Below, one piece after another: positions 52,232 to 62,128 of a stretch of DNA of 64,000 nt. The stretch is from Corynebacterium glyciniphilum AJ 3170 (GTDB lineage: Bacteria; Actinomycetota; Actinomycetes; Mycobacteriales; Mycobacteriaceae): assembly GCF_007673095.1 (NCBI RefSeq), contig NZ_VDYZ01000008.1:1-64000 (forward strand), read 5' to 3'. The notes under the pieces were generated by a model, which was not told where the DNA came from, ran no database searches, and saw only the letters and a program-made list of their open reading frames with translations. The translations under genes were made by a program, and so were the position numbers. How positions within the stretch are numbered: the first letter of the stretch is position 1; every line of letters begins with the position of its first letter.

Positions 52232-52665
52232 CACGCCACCAATCCAATGAACTCGTAGACGAGTGTCCCGATGAGGATCAGGAACACGACCGCCATGAAC
52301 CATGTGTACATCCACTTACCCGGGTGGTCGGTACGCCAGAAGCGGCGCATGCTCACGATCCCGTTCACCAGCGCCAACAGGCACAGCGTGATGTTCAGCG
52401 GAGTGGCGACCATGCCCGCGACACTGACCACGGGAATCAGGATGGGCACCAGCAGGTAGGTGATCGTGCACCGCACGGCGGAGAACACGATCGCCCAACG
52501 GAACGCCCGGTGGGCACCGGCCACCGCCTCCATGTCGATCCGGTCGATCTCCCTGACACGGAGCAACCGGAGCATGAACCGGTCAGCGGAGGACACCGGT
52601 GCCGTGGTGTCTCGACCCTCACCGGTGCCGACCTCCGCTGCCGGGGCGTGGCTGATTGTGGACAT
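52231..52665 (-). CDS. conserved membrane protein, hypothetical
   Basis: A 144-residue protein. A disordered start is followed by LRLLRVREIDRIDMEAVAGA, then three membrane helices (FRWAIVFSAVRCTITYLLVP, VAGMVATPLNITLCLLAL, WFMAVVFLILIGTLVYEFIG). The stop overlaps the start of the 61-residue protein. Family not recognised. Confidence 0.62.
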   Translation of the reverse strand: MSTISHAPAAEVGTGEGRDTTAPVSSADRFMLRLLRVREIDRIDMEAVAGAHRAFRWAIVFSAVRCTITYLLVPILIPVVSVAGMVATPLNITLCLLALVNGIVSMRRFWRTDHPGKWMYTWFMAVVFLILIGTLVYEFIGLVA

Positions 52666-52715
52666 GGTCCCAGGCTAGCGGTTCCGCGGTCCGCTGTCCT
52701 AACCATGCGCAGGCA

Positions 52716-54350
52716 TCACTCCAGCGCGAGCACCGGCCACGCTCCGTCCCCCGTCTCCCCGACGAGGTCCCGCAGCATCTGCCGGTCGTGGGTGACCACC
52801 ATGACGGCGGCCTCCGTCGTCCGCAGTGCGTCGGTCATCTCGTCGACGAGGGTGGCGGACAGGTGGTTCGTCGGCTCGTCGAGGACGAGCAGGTCCGGAC
52901 GCGACGCCAGGCACAGCGCCAGGTGGAGACGACGTTGCTGCCCCTGCGACAGCCGCTCCACCGGAGTGGACCGTGCCGTCCGGTCCAGTAGCCCGAGCGA
53001 CGACAGTGCAGGGCCACCCGACCCGGCGACCCGCTCGTACACCTCGGCGGCACGGGTGTGCTGCCCGGCGTACTCCGACCATGTCGGTTCATGCTGGGTA
53101 AGGACGCTGACCCGCACCCCGTCGTGGATGTGGCACCACCCACCGGTCGGCTCGACCTGCCCCCGCAGGACATCGACGAGGGTGGATTTTCCGGCACCGT
53201 TCGGCCCGGTGAGCACGAGCCGGTCCCCGCCGGAGATCTCCAGCGAGACCGGACCGCGCAACCGTCCGTCCACGGACACCCCGTCACAGGTCAGCAGTGT
53301 GCGTCCCGGCGCGACGGACACGTCCGGCCACCGGAGCGACAGGGGTGGTTCGGGAATGTCGACGGCATGGTCGGCCAGAGCCTCCTGCCTGCGGTGCAGG
53401 GTCTGGACCGTGCCTGCAGCGCGGGTGGCACGCCCGTGCTTGTTGTGTCCTTTCTCCGGACGCCACCCGGTGATCAGGCGGCCACGGGCATCGTCGACGG
53501 CAGATTCGAGACGACGGTGCTCGGCGACCTGTGCGGCGTACTCCTGCTCCCAGTGCTCCCGCTCGGCGCGGCGACGGGACACCCACTCGTCGTAGGTTCC
53601 CGTGGTGACCCGGGGTGTGCCGTCGGAGGTCGGGTCGAGGTCGAGGAACGTGCCCTGTCCGTCGGCGGTGAGGTCGCGCAGCAGGGCGCGGTCGTGGGTC
53701 ACCACCGCCACCGGGCCTCGACGTTCCAGGAGGCAGGACGTGAGGAAGGCGAGTGCACCGGCGTCGAGGTGGTTGGTGGGTTCGTCCAGCAGCAGGGTGC
53801 CGTCGCGTCCCAGGGCACAGGCCAGCCGCACGCGGTAGCGCTGCCCGTGGGAGAGGGTGCGCAGTGCGCGGCTACGGTCGGTGCAGGCGTCCAGGCCGGC
53901 CAGGGCGACGTCGACACGGCGTCGGGCGTCCCAGGCGTCGAGACTGGTCGCGCGGTCGAGGGCACGGGTGTAGGTCTGCTCAGCTGCAGCGGTACCCTCG
54001 GCGAGAGCGCCGGCAGCTGCGTCGAGGTCGGTGAGGGCGCGGTCGGCCTCGGCGGTGGCGTCGGCGATCAGGTCACCGACGGTCTGGCCGGACTCGTCGT
54101 CCATGGCCTGTTGCACCAGGGTGACGGTGCCGGTGCGTGTCAGCGTGCCCTCGTCCGGCTCGCGCACTCCGGCGAGGGTGTGCAGCAGGGTGGTCTTGCC
54201 GACTCCGTTCTCGCCCACGATGACCAGGCGGTTGCCGGGTGAGACGGTGGCGGTGACGCCGGTGAGGATCTGGCGCCCCGCGACGGATATGCCGAGGTCA
54301 ACGGCGCGGATATGGGATTGGTGTTCTTCGGGGTTGTTCTGACGGGACAT
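52716..54350 (-). CDS. ABC-F family ATPase (ribosome-protection type)
   Basis: A 544-residue protein with two ATPase halves and no membrane helices. Half 1 has [46 protein letters not shown]. Half 2 has [46 protein letters not shown]. The interdomain linker (about residues 255-340) is charged and contains GWRPEKGHNKHGRATRAAG. ABC-F proteins bind the ribosomal E site; antibiotic-resistance members displace drugs. The leader ORF and hairpins upstream fit the resistance class. Start at ATG 54350 with GGAG at 11 nt. Confidence 0.85.
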   Translation of the reverse strand: MSRQNNPEEHQSHIRAVDLGISVAGRQILTGVTATVSPGNRLVIVGENGVGKTTLLHTLAGVREPDEGTLTRTGTVTLVQQAMDDESGQTVGDLIADATAEADRALTDLDAAAGALAEGTAAAEQTYTRALDRATSLDAWDARRRVDVALAGLDACTDRSRALRTLSHGQRYRVRLACALGRDGTLLLDEPTNHLDAGALAFLTSCLLERRGPVAVVTHDRALLRDLTADGQGTFLDLDPTSDGTPRVTTGTYDEWVSRRRAEREHWEQEYAAQVAEHRRLESAVDDARGRLITGWRPEKGHNKHGRATRAAGTVQTLHRRQEALADHAVDIPEPPLSLRWPDVSVAPGRTLLTCDGVSVDGRLRGPVSLEISGGDRLVLTGPNGAGKSTLVDVLRGQVEPTGGWCHIHDGVRVSVLTQHEPTWSEYAGQHTRAAEVYERVAGSGGPALSSLGLLDRTARSTPVERLSQGQQRRLHLALCLASRPDLLVLDEPTNHLSATLVDEMTDALRTTEAAVMVVTHDRQMLRDLVGETGDGAWPVLALE

Positions 54351-54381
54351 GTGTCCGTGTACTCCAGTGTCGTGGTCCGGA

Positions 54382-54482
54382 GCCGGGCAGCACAAGATCC
54401 GCCGCCCGGCGATGAATCATCGTCGGGACGACGGTGGAGAAGTCAGTCAGAGAACAGGAGTCCCCACCGCCGTCAGCGGTGG
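54382..54482 (-). promoter_or_regulatory. putative translation-dependent attenuator of the ABC-F gene
   Basis: Hairpin A pairs 54476-54482 with 54464-54470; its 5-nt loop holds the leader stop codon. The same 54464-54470 segment can instead pair with 54431-54437. A distal hairpin, 54382-54390 with 54402-54410 (one mismatch), lies 31 nt before the ABC-F start. A ribosome stalled in the leader would cover 54476-54482 and switch the pairing. No T run follows the distal hairpin, so control may be by translation or by Rho. Confidence 0.5.
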
Positions 54483-54520
54483 CCCCAGATCCTGGCGATC
54501 GAGAATCCCATGTCAGTCAT
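54473..54520 (-). CDS. leader peptide MTDMGFSIARIWGHR upstream of the ABC-F gene
   Basis: A 15-codon ORF from ATG 54520 to TGA. The last sense codons GGC CAC CGC form the first arm of hairpin A. A -10-like TACGGT seven nt upstream makes it leaderless. A second ATG at 54511 would give MGFSIARIWGHR. Its short length, an Arg/Ile/Trp-rich end and its position resemble macrolide/lincosamide resistance leaders. Confidence 0.5.
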   Translation of the reverse strand: MTDMGFSIARIWGHR

Positions 54521-54527
54521 GTCGTTC

Positions 54528-54556
54528 ACCGTAGCAGGCGGGTCAGGTGGTGACCA
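54528..54556 (-). promoter_or_regulatory. putative promoter of the leader ORF and ABC-F gene
   Basis: On the minus strand TGGTCA (54551-54556), 17-bp spacer, TACGGT (54528-54533). It overlaps the end of the upstream ABC-2 permease gene. Predicted transcription start is the A of the leader ATG. Confidence 0.45.
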
Positions 54557-56180
54557 GGTCCCGTCGCCCGAACGCGCGAGTGCCCAGCGCCGTGAACAAC
54601 GCCGCCAGTGCCGTCAGCGCGCCGACGGCGGCCCAGGACAACGCCTCGGCGGGGTACTGACCGACATGCCGGAACACGGACGTGTCGAGGACGCCCTCGG
54701 GCAACTCGATCATCTCCCCGAAAAGCACCAGCAGGGTGGAGTAGCCCAACAGTGCCCACGCCAGACCCACGAACCGCGGAAGTGCCCCGTACAGCAGGAC
54801 GGCGACGCCGAGCAGGACCCACACCGCCGGGACCTGAGCCATGTGCCCCAGCAGGGTCCGTCCGATGAGACCGGCATCGCCGAGCCCGGCGGCGGCACCG
54901 ATCCCCTCCCCCAGGCCGGCGAGCGCCGACAGCCAGAGTGCCCCGACAGCCGTCACCCCGGTCCAGGACAGCTGCCAGGAGCGCCTGGACACCGCGGTGG
55001 ACAGTACCGTCTCGGTATGGAAGCCCTGTTCCTGGCTCCGCAACGACTGGACGGACAACAGGGCGTAGACGGCGATCATCACCGCGAAGTAGATTCCCAT
55101 GAACCCGAGGTAGCCCTCGACGACTCCCGCCGTTCCGCCGAGCACCTCGATGATCTCCGGCGGCATCGAGTCTGCGCCGTCGGCCATCGGCCCGGCGAAA
55201 GCACCGAAGATGACCCCGGCCACCAGCATCGCGACGGACCATCCCACCAGCGACGCCCGCTGCAGCCGGAACGCGAGTGCCACGGGACTGTCCAACCACG
55301 TCGCGGCGGTCGCGGGGCCGGGACGGTCGGCCACGAGTCCCGCGGTCAGGTCCCGGCGCGACTGCAGTGCCACGCCGGCGCCGGTCAGGATGACGGTGGT
55401 GCCGACCGAGAACAGCAACGGCCACCACCGGTCGAGGGTGTAGGGCGCGGTCTGCTGCGACCATCCCAGCGGGGAGAGCCAGGACAACCAGGCCACCCCA
55501 CCGTCGTGGCCCTGCTGCAGTGCCGACATGTCCCCCAGCCCCCGGATGACGAAGGCGACCGCCAGCACGGCTCCGGCCACCGATGACCCCACCCTGGAGA
55601 ACGGGGACAGTTGCACCGTCACCGCCGCGACTCCGGTGAACACCAGGCCGACCGCACCGACGCTGGCGACGAAGATCAGATTCGCCGACGTCGGGCCGGG
55701 TTCCATCACGGAGAACTGGACGACAATCCACATGACCGCCGTCAGGAGAACGGACATGAGCGTCGACAGGAGCAGTGCTGCGACGAGCTGGGCGTGTCGT
55801 CCGACGACGTTGGCGCGCAGCAGTTCGGCCCGTCCTGTCTGTTCCTCGACCCGGGTGTGGCGGGACACGGTCGTCATCGCCATGAGTGCCGCGCCGATCA
55901 TCAGGTAGAGACCGTACATTCCCGCGAACAGCCGTGGCAGGGTGATGTCGTCGAAGCCGTACCCCGGCCCACCGATCAGGCCCATCACCGGCGTGGTGGC
56001 CAGGGATGCCAGTCCTGCCAGGGACTCCTCGTCCACCACCGCCCCCAGCGCATTGGCGAAGTACGCCGTGAGCGCCGCCATGCCGAGCACCCAACCGGGC
56101 AGGCGGACGCGGTCACGGCGCAGCATGAGCCGCAGCAGTGTCCAGGTGCCGGTCAGCTGACCGGTCGACTGCCCGATCAT
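54543..56180 (-). CDS. ABC-2 exporter permease (two-module, TylF/AntD-like multidrug type)
   Basis: A 545-residue protein with about twelve helices in two similar halves. Half 1 has [20 protein letters not shown] and [22 protein letters not shown]; half 2 has [19 protein letters not shown] and [20 protein letters not shown]. Such double-length permeases pair with one ATPase as drug exporters. It overlaps the ATPase gene by ATGA. The promoter of the ABC-F leader lies in its 3' end. Confidence 0.82.
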   Translation of the reverse strand: MIGQSTGQLTGTWTLLRLMLRRDRVRLPGWVLGMAALTAYFANALGAVVDEESLAGLASLATTPVMGLIGGPGYGFDDITLPRLFAGMYGLYLMIGAALMAMTTVSRHTRVEEQTGRAELLRANVVGRHAQLVAALLLSTLMSVLLTAVMWIVVQFSVMEPGPTSANLIFVASVGAVGLVFTGVAAVTVQLSPFSRVGSSVAGAVLAVAFVIRGLGDMSALQQGHDGGVAWLSWLSPLGWSQQTAPYTLDRWWPLLFSVGTTVILTGAGVALQSRRDLTAGLVADRPGPATAATWLDSPVALAFRLQRASLVGWSVAMLVAGVIFGAFAGPMADGADSMPPEIIEVLGGTAGVVEGYLGFMGIYFAVMIAVYALLSVQSLRSQEQGFHTETVLSTAVSRRSWQLSWTGVTAVGALWLSALAGLGEGIGAAAGLGDAGLIGRTLLGHMAQVPAVWVLLGVAVLLYGALPRFVGLAWALLGYSTLLVLFGEMIELPEGVLDTSVFRHVGQYPAEALSWAAVGALTALAALFTALGTRAFGRRDLVTT

Positions 56181-57121
56181 GACGCATCCCCGTAGTGCCG
56201 CAACAGCAGCTGTTCCAGTGTCGGTGGTGTGGCCGTGATCGTCCGGATACCGTGTGACGCCAGCTCGCCCATGATGCCGGGCAGGGCTGAGGTATCCGCG
56301 GCGAAGTGCACGTGTCCGCCGCCGTCCACGGTCAGGTCGTGGACACCCTCGTGGTCGGCGAAGCTCTCCAGCGGCCGGTCGGTGCGGACGGAGACCGCGG
56401 TGCGCTGCAGGTGCCGGAGATCGTCCAGGGTCCCGGTCTCCACGTCACGTCCGTCCCGGATGATCGAGATCCGGTCGGCCAGGGCCTCGACCTGGGCGAG
56501 AATGTGGCTGGACAGCAGGACGGTGCGTCCGTCGTCTCTGACCGCCTCGCGGATGCAGTCCTGGAACTCCGCCTCCATCAGCGGGTCCAGACCGGACGTC
56601 GGTTCATCGAGCAGCAGCAGGTCGACGTCGGACGCCAGCGCGGAGATCAACGCGACCTTCTGCCGGTTTCCTTTGGAGTAGGTGCGCCCCTTCTTTCGGG
56701 GATCGAGTTGGAAACGCTCGATGAGCTCGTCGCGACGGCGGGTGTTGACGGCACCGGCGCCGCCGCGGCCGCACCGCAGGCGGGCGAACAGGTCGATCGC
56801 CTCGCCTCCGGTGAGGTTCGGCCAGAGCTCGACGTCGCCCGGGACGTAGGCCAGACGACGGTGCAGCCCGACGGCGTCCTTCCAGGGGTCGCCACCGAGC
56901 AGACGGACCTGGCCGCCGTCGTGTCGGAGGATCCCCAGGAGAATGCGGATGGCGGTGGACTTCCCGGCACCGTTCGGGCCGAGAAACCCGTGGACCTCCC
57001 CTTTCCCTACCTGGAGGGTGAGGCCGTCGAGGGCGGTGACGTGGCCGAACTTCTTGGTGACGCCGCGGAGATCGACGGCGGGGGCTGAGGTGAAGTCTGT
57101 GGCGCGGGCGGAAGCGGTCAT
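56177..57121 (-). CDS. ABC exporter ATP-binding protein
   Basis: A 314-residue DrrA-type ATPase. [18 protein letters not shown], Walker [17 protein letters not shown], signature region [15 protein letters not shown] (an atypical SKGNRQK), Walker [16 protein letters not shown]-loop [14 protein letters not shown]-terminal domain of about 85 residues follows. It is the middle gene of tetR-ATPase-permease with 4-nt overlaps on both sides. Confidence 0.9.
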   Translation of the reverse strand: MTASARATDFTSAPAVDLRGVTKKFGHVTALDGLTLQVGKGEVHGFLGPNGAGKSTAIRILLGILRHDGGQVRLLGGDPWKDAVGLHRRLAYVPGDVELWPNLTGGEAIDLFARLRCGRGGAGAVNTRRRDELIERFQLDPRKKGRTYSKGNRQKVALISALASDVDLLLLDEPTSGLDPLMEAEFQDCIREAVRDDGRTVLLSSHILAQVEALADRISIIRDGRDVETGTLDDLRHLQRTAVSVRTDRPLESFADHEGVHDLTVDGGGHVHFAADTSALPGIMGELASHGIRTITATPPTLEQLLLRHYGDAS

Positions 57122-57711
57122 GGTTTCTCCTCGATGAGTCCGTGCAGGTAGATGTCGAACAGCTGCGGCCCGAGCCGGGACAGGGTCTCGGGCATGTCCG
57201 CTGTGCCGAGGACCGTGCCGACACGCTGATGCAGCAGCGCCGGTGCCAGCCCCAGCACTGCGACGGCACAGGCCCTGGCACGTCGGTCGGCAGGCGTTGC
57301 GCCAGCCTCCCCCGCCTCCCCGCCCGTGCGGCGGAAGGTGTAGCCGGCGAAACCGTCGTCGAGGATCTCCTCGACGGTGTCCACGTAGTGGTCGAAGAAC
57401 CGTTGACCGTGCTCCGACGGGTCGACGAGCGAGGCCACCAGGTAGTCCACGTAGACCCGCATACGCGGGTCGGCGAACATGGTGGGCAATGCGGCGGTGC
57501 CACGGTCGGCGTTGGCCTTCTTCGCCTCGGTGATCGCCACGAAGACATGGTTGTCGCACTCCTCGCGCAATCCGTCGCGGGACCCGAAGTGGTGCAGCAC
57601 GAGGCCCGGGGACACACCGGCGGCACGGGCGATACCGCGCACCGTGGCTCCGGCGAATCCGCGGGCGGCGAACTCGCCGATGGCGGCCTCAAGAATCTCG
57701 GTTGAACGCAT
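57118..57711 (-). CDS. TetR-family regulator of the ABC exporter
   Basis: A 197-residue protein. The helix-turn-helix is [17 protein letters not shown] and [22 protein letters not shown]. The ligand domain ends [11 protein letters not shown]. It is first in the exporter operon, so probably an autorepressor relieved by the exported drug. ATG 57711 is preferred; 57720 is possible. Confidence 0.88.
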   Translation of the reverse strand: MRSTEILEAAIGEFAARGFAGATVRGIARAAGVSPGLVLHHFGSRDGLREECDNHVFVAITEAKKANADRGTAALPTMFADPRMRVYVDYLVASLVDPSEHGQRFFDHYVDTVEEILDDGFAGYTFRRTGGEAGEAGATPADRRARACAVAVLGLAPALLHQRVGTVLGTADMPETLSRLGPQLFDIYLHGLIEEKP

Positions 57712-57734
57712 GTTTAACATTGAACACTTGTTCA
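57701..57734. promoter_or_regulatory. operator-like repeats at the TetR start
   Basis: TGAACACTTGTTCA (57721-57734) is a 14-bp palindrome with a central mismatch. GTTGAAC-N4-GTTTAAC (57701-57718) is a second imperfect dyad that covers the start codon. Both suit a TetR autorepressor and could also block the divergent YibE/F gene. Confidence 0.5.
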
Positions 57735-57741
57735 GCCCTGC

Positions 57742-59175
57742 GTGTCAACGGCCCGTCCCGGCTATCCTCAGGTGCGTCACCCCGCACCATCTCCGACAGA
57801 AAGCAGCATTGCTTTGGGACGCCACCACGCCCCCGCACCGTCCGACCCCCTCGCCGCCGCAGCGCAGCACGGGCACAGTCACGCTCACAGCCACGGCCCG
57901 TCCGACGACCGGCCGCTGGCGGAACGTCTGCACCCGCGCAACCTCGACCCACGCCGGATCGAGTGGACCCTGCCCCGGTCGATCCTGTTCATCGCCCTGG
58001 TCATCGGCTTCGTGGCCACGGCGGTCGCCGTGGCCCTGCAGTGGCCGCAGGGTGAACCGTCCACCGGCGACGACTTCCACCAGACCTCCGGGCTGGCCCA
58101 GGAGATCTCGTCCGGCACCGTCGCCCTGGAGACCACCGGGTCCTGCAACTCGCCGGCGATCGGGCGCTCCTTCGACACCTCGCCGCCCACCGGCCATCCC
58201 AGCGCCGCGGGAGGTGAAGACGCTTCATGTCCGCAGGTCATCGTGGACATCACCTCCGGGCCGGAGGAGGGGCGACGCACCCTGCTGGCGGTGACTGACG
58301 CCGACGGTTCTCCCGATCTGTCTGTCGGGCAGGACATCCTGATGACCACCGGCACCTCCGAGGACGGCAGCCGCACCTACGGCTTCCAGGACTATGAACG
58401 CACCACCCCGGTGTGGGTGTGGCTGCTGCTGACCCTCGTGGCGATCGTCGTGGTCGGGGCGTGGCGCGGCTTCCGGTCCATCCTGGGTCTCGGGGTGACG
58501 CTCGGGATCTTCGGTATCTTCCTGCTGCCTGCCCTGGCACGCGGTGGCGACCCCGTCCTGCTGGCGGTGACCGCCTGCTCCGCCGTGCTGTACCTGGCGC
58601 TGTTCCTGGTCCACGGCATGAACTGGAAGACGGCGTCCTCCCTCGGCGGCACCCTGGCGGCAATGCTGGTGGGCACCACCCTGGCGTGGCTGGCGATCGA
58701 CACGAACCAGCTACGCGGCCTCGCCGACGAGAACAACATGCAGATCATGCTGTATCTCCCGGGCCTGTCGATCAGCGGGCTGCTGTTGGCCGGGTTCATC
58801 ATCGGTACCCTCGGCGTGCTCAACGATGTGACGGTGGCCCAGGCCTCGACCATCGCCGAGCTACGCCAACTGGACCCCACCGCGTCGAACCTGCGCCTGT
58901 TCGGCACCGCCATGCGTGTCGGCCGCGACCACCTGGCCTCCACCGTGTACACCCTGGTGCTGTCCTACGCCGGTGCCGCCCTGCCCCTGCTGGTGCTACT
59001 CAGCGTGTCCGGCCGCGACATCGGGCATATCCTGACCTCGGACATCATGGCCACGGAGATCCTCCGCTCGGCGACCGGTTCCCTGGCGCTGGTAGCCGCC
59101 GTGCCGTTGACCACGGCCATCGCCGCAGTCACCACCTCGTCGGTGTGGCGGCAGAAGGCACAGAAGACCCAGTAG
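57742..59175 (+). CDS. YibE/F-family membrane protein
   Basis: A 477-residue protein if GTG 57742 is used; TTG 57814 (LGRHHAPAP) is an alternative. The N-terminal AQHGHSHAHSHGPSDD is His-rich and cytoplasmic. One helix leads to an extracytoplasmic domain of about 120 residues with two cysteines, then seven or eight helices with GAWRGFRSILGLGVTLGIFG and GVLNDVTVAQASTIAEL, the YibE/F core. Transport function is suspected but unproven for this family. Confidence 0.8.
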   Translation: MSTARPGYPQVRHPAPSPTESSIALGRHHAPAPSDPLAAAAQHGHSHAHSHGPSDDRPLAERLHPRNLDPRRIEWTLPRSILFIALVIGFVATAVAVALQWPQGEPSTGDDFHQTSGLAQEISSGTVALETTGSCNSPAIGRSFDTSPPTGHPSAAGGEDASCPQVIVDITSGPEEGRRTLLAVTDADGSPDLSVGQDILMTTGTSEDGSRTYGFQDYERTTPVWVWLLLTLVAIVVVGAWRGFRSILGLGVTLGIFGIFLLPALARGGDPVLLAVTACSAVLYLALFLVHGMNWKTASSLGGTLAAMLVGTTLAWLAIDTNQLRGLADENNMQIMLYLPGLSISGLLLAGFIIGTLGVLNDVTVAQASTIAELRQLDPTASNLRLFGTAMRVGRDHLASTVYTLVLSYAGAALPLLVLLSVSGRDIGHILTSDIMATEILRSATGSLALVAAVPLTTAIAAVTTSSVWRQKAQKTQ

Positions 59176-59187
59176 ACCGTCCGGCGT

Positions 59188-59793
59188 TCAGTGGGAGATC
59201 CGGTCGACCGGGCGCTGCCCCTGCGGCCCGAAGAGGTGGAGGATCTCCACGGTCCCCTCATCCGCCGGACCGAACCAGTGCGGCGTGACGGGATCAAACT
59301 GGGCGGTCTCACCGGGAACCAGAATGTACTCGTCGTCGTCCAGGAGAAGTCTCAGCCGACCGGCCAGGACGTGGAGCCAGGCATGCCCCGGGTGGCTGAC
59401 CAGGTGGGGTGTCCGAGGGCCGAGCACATGCTTGAACACCTGCACCCGACCGGGGTAACCGGTCAACGGGACGATGGTTCCCCCACCTGCGAGGGAACGC
59501 GGTCTCAGGTTCACGCGCGGGTCCCCGGTCTGCGGAGGTGCGACGAGCTGGTCGAGGGTGGCCTCGTAGACCTGCGCCAGCGGGATGAGGATATCCAGCG
59601 TCGGCTGCCGGTTGCCGGTTTCCACGCGGGACAGGGCACTGACCGACAGGCCGGTCCGCCCGGAGACCGCAGACAGTGTCATGCCGCGGGCCGTACGCAT
59701 CCGGCGTAGACGAGCACCGACGGCGGCAATAATCTCGGCTGCGCCGCTGTTGCTGCCGCCGCTACCGTCGCTGCCGTCCTTTCGTGCGTCCAT
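59188..59793 (-). CDS. XRE-cupin transcriptional regulator
   Basis: A 201-residue protein. The helix-turn-helix is LRRMRTARGMTLSAVSGRTG and SVSALSRVETGNRQPTLDIL. The C-terminal cupin is HPGHAWLHVLAGRLRLLLDD and LVPGETAQFDPVTPHWFGP. Such regulators sense small molecules through the cupin. It is divergent from the efflux pump gene 93 bp away, its likely target. Confidence 0.88.
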   Translation of the reverse strand: MDARKDGSDGSGGSNSGAAEIIAAVGARLRRMRTARGMTLSAVSGRTGLSVSALSRVETGNRQPTLDILIPLAQVYEATLDQLVAPPQTGDPRVNLRPRSLAGGGTIVPLTGYPGRVQVFKHVLGPRTPHLVSHPGHAWLHVLAGRLRLLLDDDEYILVPGETAQFDPVTPHWFGPADEGTVEILHLFGPQGQRPVDRISH

Positions 59794-59886
59794 CGCTTCA
59801 TTCTTGCAGAATCCGCAAAAAGGCTCCCCACGTGCAGTCCCCGACCCTGACGATAAACGGCAGATGCGACCATGAAGGAGCCCGCC

Positions 59887-61272
59887 GTGGATACACCGAC
59901 CGATCCTCACGTGAAACACCAGAATGAACCACTGTCTCTGCGCCGGCGCTGGGCCGTCCTCGCGATCTGTGCGTCGGCCCTGTTCCTCGTCGGACTGGAC
60001 ACCACCATCGTCACCGTCGCCCTGCCGCATATCAGCGACGGGCTCAACGTCGGGGATGCCCGCATGGCCTGGGTGGTCGACGCCTACACAGTGCCCTTCG
60101 CCAGCCTGCTGATTACCGCCGGCGCCCTGGCCGACCGTTTCGGACGCCGCCGGGTGTTCCGGACAGGCCTCATCGTCTTCGGCCTCGCATCGCTGGCCTG
60201 TGCCGTAGCACCGTCAGCAGAACTCCTGATCACCGCGCGGATCGTGCAGGGCACCGGTGCCTCCATGCTCACCCCGGTCGCCCTGGCGATCGTAGTGAAC
60301 GCCATGCCTGACCCACGGGAACGCGCCCGCGCCATCGGCGTGTGGGGCGCGATGTTCGGCATGAGCATGGCCGCCGGACCAGTGACCGGCGGCCTCCTGG
60401 TCACCGCACTTGACTGGCGTGCAGTGTTCTGGATCAACGGCCCCCTGGTCCTCACGACACTCCTGCTCGTCTCCCTCCTTGTCCCCGAGTCACGATCCGC
60501 CCACCCCCGCCACCTCGACATACCCGGTCAGATCCTGCTCGTGCTGATTCTGGCCACCGCTGTCACGATTCTCATCGAAGGCTCCGGCGCTGAGGGCACC
60601 CAGTGGGGGTCTGCGCCGGTCCTGATCGGCTGCGCCGTCTTCCTGCTGGCCACCGCAGGCTTCCACCACGTGGAGAGACACCGAGGCGAGCCGTTGGTCG
60701 ATCCCGGACTGTTCCGGATACCTGCGTTCACCGCTGCCGTCATCTCCGCTGTCGTGGTGTTCGCCGGATTCAGCCTGACGTTGCTGTCCACGACACTGCT
60801 GCTGCAGAATACCCTGGGATGGTCGCCAGTGGCGGCGGGAGCGGCAACACTTCCGATGGCTGGTGGGGCCGTCGTGTTCGCCCCGTTGTCCGGATGGTTC
60901 GTCGCCGACTCCGGTCCACGTGGCCCCCTCCTGGCCGCCGGAGCATGTCTGGTGCTCGGCGGAATCCTGCTCATGGTCTTCACCGTCGCCACGCAGGGGA
61001 CGGGCGTCCCGGTCCTGTTGGTCGCCTACCTGCTCATCGGATCCGGCGTGGGGTTGTCGAGCGCCCCGGTCACCACGACCGCCGTCAACAGTCTGCCGTC
61101 GGAACGCGCCGGGGTGGCCGGTGGTTTCACGTCGACCGCACGGCAGGTGGGCACGGCTCTCGGTGTCGCCGTCGCGGGTAGTATCACCGCAGGTGGCATT
61201 GCCGGGTGGGTCGTCGTCACCGTCTGCGGGGCTGCTGTCCTGGTGCTGTCCGTCCCCATTGGTCGACGGTAG
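59887..61272 (+). CDS. DHA2-family MFS efflux transporter
   Basis: A 461-residue transporter of the EmrB/QacA group with about 13-14 helices. Motifs: FLVGLDTTIVTVALPHI (motif D1), ADRFGRRRVFRTGL (motif A), RIVQGTGASMLTP (motif B) and GMSMAAGPVTGGLL (motif C, antiporter). The GTG at 59887 follows AAGGAG at good spacing; ATG 59872 contains that site and is less likely. Drug or metabolite export under control of the XRE-cupin protein is inferred. Confidence 0.88.
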   Translation: MDTPTDPHVKHQNEPLSLRRRWAVLAICASALFLVGLDTTIVTVALPHISDGLNVGDARMAWVVDAYTVPFASLLITAGALADRFGRRRVFRTGLIVFGLASLACAVAPSAELLITARIVQGTGASMLTPVALAIVVNAMPDPRERARAIGVWGAMFGMSMAAGPVTGGLLVTALDWRAVFWINGPLVLTTLLLVSLLVPESRSAHPRHLDIPGQILLVLILATAVTILIEGSGAEGTQWGSAPVLIGCAVFLLATAGFHHVERHRGEPLVDPGLFRIPAFTAAVISAVVVFAGFSLTLLSTTLLLQNTLGWSPVAAGAATLPMAGGAVVFAPLSGWFVADSGPRGPLLAAGACLVLGGILLMVFTVATQGTGVPVLLVAYLLIGSGVGLSSAPVTTTAVNSLPSERAGVAGGFTSTARQVGTALGVAVAGSITAGGIAGWVVVTVCGAAVLVLSVPIGRR

Positions 61273-61315
61273 GGAGAAAAATGCGCCGGTGTGGCGGCAG
61301 GCCGCGCAGCAGGCG

Positions 61316-62116
61316 TCAGACGGTGGCGACTGACCCTCCGTCGACACGGTAGTTCGCCCCGTTGATGAAGGACGCCCGGTCGGAACACAGGAAAGCGATG
61401 ACCGAGGCGACCTCCTGCGGCTCGCCCCGTCGCTTGAGCGCGAGATACGGTCGCTTGTTGTCGAGGAATGTGTCGATCGCCCTGTCGCGGTCGACCCCGA
61501 GCTCCGCGGCCCGCTTGTCCATCATCGCGTCCGTCATGGGTGTGTGGATGAAGGCAGGTGACACCGTATTCACCAGCAGCCCTTCATGCGCGTAAGTTCG
61601 CGAGAGGCCCTTCGAGAAAGCCAGCACACCGGCCTTCGCGGCACAGTACGGCAACTCGTCGTCGTAGGGTTGTACCGCGTCCTCGGAGGAGAGGAAGACC
61701 AGACGGCCCCTGCCACTCGCCCGCAGGTCGTCGAGGAACGCCCGCGCGACCCGTACCGCCGCCAGCAGGTCGATCTCGAGAGTGGCGACCCAGCCCTCGT
61801 CATCGATCTCGTGGAAGAGTCCCTGCGCCCCGGTCACACCGGCACAGTGGACGACTGTGTCCACATGACCCGCGGCCTCCGCGACGTGCCGACGCAGTGC
61901 CTCGATGTCATCGAGCCGGGTGAGGTCAGCAGCGAAAGTGTGCAGTCGCCCGGAGTCTGCCTCCAGCGCAGACGCCGCCTTCTGCAGTTCATCAGAATCC
62001 TTGTCGGTCAGCACCACCGTGGCGCCCTCCGCGAGAAGGGCAGCGGCCGTGTGCCAGCCGATGCCGGAGTCGCCGCCGGTGATCAGTGCCGTTCGTCCGG
62101 ACATCTCGAGATCCAT
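61316..62116 (-). CDS. short-chain dehydrogenase/reductase
   Basis: A 266-residue classical SDR. TGGDSGIGWHTAAALLAEG, LTDKDSDEL (Asp after strand 2, favouring NAD), VVHCAGVTG, FLSSEDAVQPYDDELPYCAAK (only part quoted: YCAAKAGVLAFSKG holds YxxxK), and the end FINGANYRVDGGSVATV. It follows the FAD oxidoreductase gene by 12 nt in one operon. Substrate unknown. Confidence 0.85.
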   Translation of the reverse strand: MDLEMSGRTALITGGDSGIGWHTAAALLAEGATVVLTDKDSDELQKAASALEADSGRLHTFAADLTRLDDIEALRRHVAEAAGHVDTVVHCAGVTGAQGLFHEIDDEGWVATLEIDLLAAVRVARAFLDDLRASGRGRLVFLSSEDAVQPYDDELPYCAAKAGVLAFSKGLSRTYAHEGLLVNTVSPAFIHTPMTDAMMDKRAAELGVDRDRAIDTFLDNKRPYLALKRRGEPQEVASVIAFLCSDRASFINGANYRVDGGSVATV

Positions 62117-62128
62117 GATTTACACTCC

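Noticed and set aside
53058..55586. Two long plus-strand ORFs opposite the ABC-F and ABC-2 genes
   Set aside because: Both are antisense shadows; the ABC motifs are all on the minus strand.
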